A stretch of 64,000 nt of DNA from NCBI GenBank assembly GCA_017399305.1, contig JAFQDK010000039.1, positions 1 through 64,000 of the forward strand, written 5' to 3'. Positions 61,676 to 64,000 of this stretch are shown here, in pieces; within the stretch, counting starts at the first letter, position 1, and the number at the start of each line of letters is the position of its first letter. A model generated the notes under the pieces. The model was given only the letters and a program-made list of their open reading frames with translations. It had not been told where the DNA came from and ran no database searches. The stretch is from Clostridia bacterium (GTDB lineage: Bacteria; Bacillota; Clostridia; Oscillospirales; CAG-272). Position numbers and translations under genes: made by a program.

Positions 61676-61678
61676 TAC

Positions 61679-61710
61679 AAAAAGCCGACTTATAAGTCGG
61701 CTTTTGTTTT
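61679..61710 (+). terminator. terminator of the marR operon
   Basis: AAAAAGCCGACTTA/TAAGTCGGCTTTT hairpin; also lies just behind the convergent 54-residue gene. Confidence 0.85.
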
Positions 61711-61874
61711 TATATTAATGTATATTCAAACATCTCACAGTGAATTTTACTGCCTATATCTGCACCGGGCGGGAGCAAGGCGAGCGCAATAAATATCTCG
61801 TTGCCTGTTTCAACATCGCAAAGATATGCATATTCCCCCTCAATGCGCGTCAAAATATAATCCTTTGGTTCCAT
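61710..61874 (-). CDS. 54-residue DUF3006-like protein
   Basis: Starts MEPKDYILTRIEGEYAYLCD and ends with CEMFEYTLI, with ALALLPPGADIGSKI between. The pattern of a short beta domain (RIEGEYAYLCDVETG, then LPPGADIG) is like DUF3006 proteins, which are often found beside membrane peptidases or secreted metal enzymes. AAGGAG stands six bases before the ATG and it begins ten bases after the CPBP stop codon, so they are probably one operon. Function unknown. Confidence 0.72.
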   Translation of the reverse strand: MEPKDYILTRIEGEYAYLCDVETGNEIFIALALLPPGADIGSKIHCEMFEYTLI

Positions 61875-61883
61875 AATTTCTCC

Positions 61884-62561
61884 TTATATTATTCCAAACA
61901 GCATAAAGCCGATAGTATTTATTGCAAAGTTTGCAAACATATGCACGAACCACGATGTGTATATGTTGCCGCTTTTTGAATTGAGAAAATCGAACATCAA
62001 TCCGCCGACAAACAATCCGCCAACGGTGATAATAAACACCCAAATTGAAAACCAGCCGCTCATAATTGCGATGTGATACAGCGCAAATGCCGCTGCACTG
62101 AATATATACGCAACACGTTTCGACACTATCTTGCCAAGCGAAAGAAAAGCAAATCCGCGAAAGAAAAACTCCTCGAGCAGTGAATTGACAAACGAAATAT
62201 AAATCGCCACGAACAGGAAATTCTCACGACTGACGCCGACATTTCCCGTCAGGGCAGAAGTGACCGCAGAGAAGTCAAAAACATCTTTAAGCAAAAAATA
62301 TGCGCCGAGAATTACAACAAAAACAGGGATGCACAGAGAAAAAGCAATCTTCATTCCTTTTTTATTTGGAACAAACAGCTCTTTTATAATCACATCTTTA
62401 TCAAATAGCGAATACACTATCGGGCAAGCCAGAAACAATATCAGCTTGACCGCCGATTTAACAGCATACTGCGGCTGAATTATCCCATCCACAACAGCCA
62501 TTATGGCACAGCAGACAGTCACAATAGCGATAATCGCTATCGCGCGTGATCTTCCGGTCAT
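61884..62561 (-). CDS. CPBP-family intramembrane metalloprotease
   Basis: 225 residues with about six or seven hydrophobic segments. The Abi/CPBP motifs are present: LLEEFFFRGFAFLSL (EExxxR, about 130), FALYHIAIM and a third motif WFVHMFANFAIN. In characterised relatives these residues form the active site of a CAAX-type or bacteriocin-immunity protease. ATG 62561 is chosen because GAGG lies eight bases upstream. Probably co-transcribed with the small gene after it. Confidence 0.88.
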   Translation of the reverse strand: MTGRSRAIAIIAIVTVCCAIMAVVDGIIQPQYAVKSAVKLILFLACPIVYSLFDKDVIIKELFVPNKKGMKIAFSLCIPVFVVILGAYFLLKDVFDFSAVTSALTGNVGVSRENFLFVAIYISFVNSLLEEFFFRGFAFLSLGKIVSKRVAYIFSAAAFALYHIAIMSGWFSIWVFIITVGGLFVGGLMFDFLNSKSGNIYTSWFVHMFANFAINTIGFMLFGII

Positions 62562-62627
62562 TACCATCACCTCGGATTTATTATAAAATATAGCCGCGGT
62601 AATGTCAAATTTATTAAGAAAAATTAA

Positions 62628-62652
62628 GAAGCAAGTCATACGACTTGCTTCC
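62628..62652 (-). terminator. hairpin after the lipoprotein gene
   Basis: GAAGCAAGTC-ATAC-GACTTGCTTC stem followed on the minus strand by TTAATTTTTC. Confidence 0.7.
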
Positions 62653-62654
62653 TA

Positions 62655-63281
62655 TTATTTTATAGCAGAATAATCGCTGATCTTATCATAAAATCCGTTG
62701 TAAATAAACGTATCTGCATCCTCGGTAGCGCCGACAAAGTAACTGCCGTCACCCAGCACCTGAATGGCAAAACCGTCACCGTACTCGCCCGAACCCAATA
62801 CCGCAAAAGTCTCTGTTATAGCAGGTGCAAATGCCAGAATCTCTTTGCCATCGGAATTTTTGCCGTAACGGTAAAATTCATACACTACAGGGCTTATATC
62901 GCGTCCGTCAAACTGCCCTCTTACCGTTCCGTTATCAACATACAGGTAAACGTATGTATTCTTCTCCTGAGCAGATTTTCCATAATATGTTCCGTTATAT
63001 TCCGCAAGCAACGACTGTATTTTATCGCTTCTGTCCTTGGAATCCTCATACTCAAGAATGTCCTGATACAAATTATATGCTACTGTATAATATCCCTTTT
63101 CTTCTGCAGCGCGCGCTATATTATACTGTGCTTCGTATTCTGCTGTATCTTCGGTTGTTTCAACCGCTTCTGTTACCATTTGAGTATCAGTTGTTTTGGT
63201 CAGCGGTTCATCGCTTTCTTTACTGCAAGCAAACATAAAAATACTAAATACCGCTATGATAAATAATAATGCCTTCTTCAT
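62655..63281 (-). CDS. lipoprotein with TPR-like segment
   Basis: 208 residues, function unknown. Lipoprotein signal MKKALLFIIAVFSIFMFAC with Cys19, a Ser/Thr/Glu linker, then a helical repeat-like stretch (RAAEEKGYYTVAYNLYQDILEYEDSKDRSDKIQ) and a C-terminal beta-rich part (GTYYGKSAQEKNTYVYLYV, LGDGSYFVGA). GGAG six bases before ATG 63281. Confidence 0.8.
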   Translation of the reverse strand: MKKALLFIIAVFSIFMFACSKESDEPLTKTTDTQMVTEAVETTEDTAEYEAQYNIARAAEEKGYYTVAYNLYQDILEYEDSKDRSDKIQSLLAEYNGTYYGKSAQEKNTYVYLYVDNGTVRGQFDGRDISPVVYEFYRYGKNSDGKEILAFAPAITETFAVLGSGEYGDGFAIQVLGDGSYFVGATEDADTFIYNGFYDKISDYSAIK

Positions 63282-63430
63282 ATATTTCTCCATTTCACAA
63301 TAATACTGCAATTATAGCGTAATATATCAAGTTTTGTCAATAATTCTCCGCGATTCGTTCATATACTATATAATCAAGCTCGTGTGAAATACGAATTTCT
63401 CGTCCCCGAAAATTTTCACAAAAGGGGACG

Positions 63431-63470
63431 TCTCCAAAACGAAAAAGCACCCATTCGGGTGCTTTCGTTT

Positions 63471-63476
<6 letters not shown>
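63431..63476 (-). terminator. tRNA-Cys terminator with extended inverted repeat
   Basis: AAGCACCC-ATTC-GGGTGCTT core; on both sides CTCCAAAACGAAA and TTTCGTTTTGGAG extend the pairing into the tRNA 3' end including its CCA. Confidence 0.8.
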
Positions 63477-63545
<69 letters not shown>

Positions 63546-63888
63546 GAAAGCCTTATTCTATCAGTATTTCCAAGCACAAACTTTTCGCAAAAACACCCAT
63601 GCAAGGTGATTCGTCAGGTAATTACACCCGCCGCCGCACTTTCTTCTACCTGATTATAACTCATATTCATCCCAATAGCAAGAGGAAAACATCTTCATAT
63701 CATCTTTCATTCTACTTGGAATCAACTGTATAATAACTTTTATTCAACTTTTTAACAAAAAGTTTTTAGGTGTCATCATACAACGACCGCCGTCATAGCA
63801 GCTCGTGCTATAATAAAGACACAAAGGGGGGAAGCGAGAAAGCTTCTTCCAAATAAAAAATTTTTTAATTGAAAGGAGACATAACATT
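63546..63888 (+). other. long leader region before the last gene
   Basis: No credible gene. It holds AACTTTTT-AAC-AAAAAGTTTTT (63742-63767, a hairpin with a T run), a -10-like TATAAT (63809-63814) without a clear -35, and a GGAAGC/GCTTCTTCC stem (63832-63850) in the likely 5' UTR of the gene at 63889. Confidence 0.5.
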
Positions 63889-64000
63889 ATGTCTAACATC
63901 AGAATCAACTTCAACAACCACACCATTGAGATCACCAAGAGCTTTGAAAAAGCAGCAAGCCGCTTCGGCTCTGACAGTTACAAAGAACTGAACGCAGTTC
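63889..64000 (+). CDS. unknown protein, N-terminal fragment
   Basis: 37 codons before the window ends, starting MSNIRINFNNHTIEITKSFE and continuing with a helical, charged stretch (KAASRFGSDSYKELNAV). A strong GAAAGGAGA lies ten bases before the ATG. Short proteins with a similar KAASxxGSxxYxxL segment occur in gut Firmicutes without known function; I cannot assign one. Confidence 0.65.
   Translation, partial: MSNIRINFNNHTIEITKSFEKAASRFGSDSYKELNAV

Overview
The window looks like chromosomal DNA of a low-to-mid-GC Gram-positive anaerobe, most likely an uncultured gut member of the Clostridia (Bacillota). The evidence is consistent AGGAGG-type ribosome binding sites, housekeeping promoters of the TTGACA-N17-TATAAT type, lipoprotein signals, secreted proteins with paired stalk (copper amine oxidase N-terminal-like) domains, a CD1247-type acidic protein, DUF1836 and YqeG family proteins, a FeoA/FeoB/Cys-rich iron(II) uptake set and an EtfAB-linked FAD dehydrogenase. 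Taxonomy is an inference from gene content. No rRNA, CRISPR array, prophage or intact insertion sequence was seen.

Layout. 1-2.5 kb: tail of a secreted GW-repeat protein, an MscS channel, tRNA-Gly and tRNA-Trp with a duplicated tRNA 3' end, and a small HExxH membrane protein. 2.5-5.1 kb: a polar amino-acid ABC importer. 5.1-10.3 kb: an AAA+ ATPase opposite a row of YqeG phosphatase, TIM-barrel, Xaa-Pro peptidase and SPFH genes. 10.4-12.6 kb: two more GW-repeat paralogues. 12.6-14 kb: divergent trxB/trxA. 14-17 kb: nucleoside salvage operon deoC-deoB-cdd-udp. 17.1-25.7 kb: the complete shikimate, phenylalanine and tyrosine pathway (aroF, tyrA, aroB, aroA, aroC, pheA, an aroE-aroK fusion, aroQ), preceded by an attenuator encoding a Phe/Tyr-rich leader peptide. 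25.7-28.9 kb: dus, a secreted SH3/C39-like peptidase, a CD1247-type protein and efp. 29-31.8 kb: feoA-feoB-Cys-rich operon with palindromic operators. 31.8-35.3 kb: etfB-etfA-lctD-like dehydrogenase. 35.4-40.3 kb: GldA/GldF/GldG/DUF4340-like ABC system. 40.3-44.7 kb: orphan sugar-type lipoprotein, SDR, first stalk-domain protein. 44.7-46.6 kb: a tiny gene, an XRE regulator with a palindrome at its promoter, DUF1836 and a phosphoribosyltransferase. 46.6-56.8 kb: DNA repair and nuclease genes (YhaN/YhaO-like pair, phosphodiesterase, uvrA, uvrB, DEDDh exonuclease). 56.9-61.7 kb: second stalk-domain protein, MBL hydrolase, MarR regulator with its acyl-CoA synthetase. 61.7-64 kb: small protein, CPBP protease, lipoprotein, tRNA-Cys and the start of an unknown gene.

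The most interesting reading is the aroF leader: a peptide in which 8 of 11 consecutive residues are Phe or Tyr sits over mutually exclusive pause, antiterminator and terminator hairpins, the logic of trp/phe-type ribosome-mediated attenuation, here controlling a whole aromatic amino-acid operon. Other notable points are three perfect or near-perfect operator palindromes laid over promoters (feoA, XRE, marR), paralogous surface-protein families that share promoter sequence, composite palindromic repeats with a compensatory base change between copies, and four genes or leader ORFs shorter than 60 codons. Family assignments rest on recognising sequences by eye; no database search was run.
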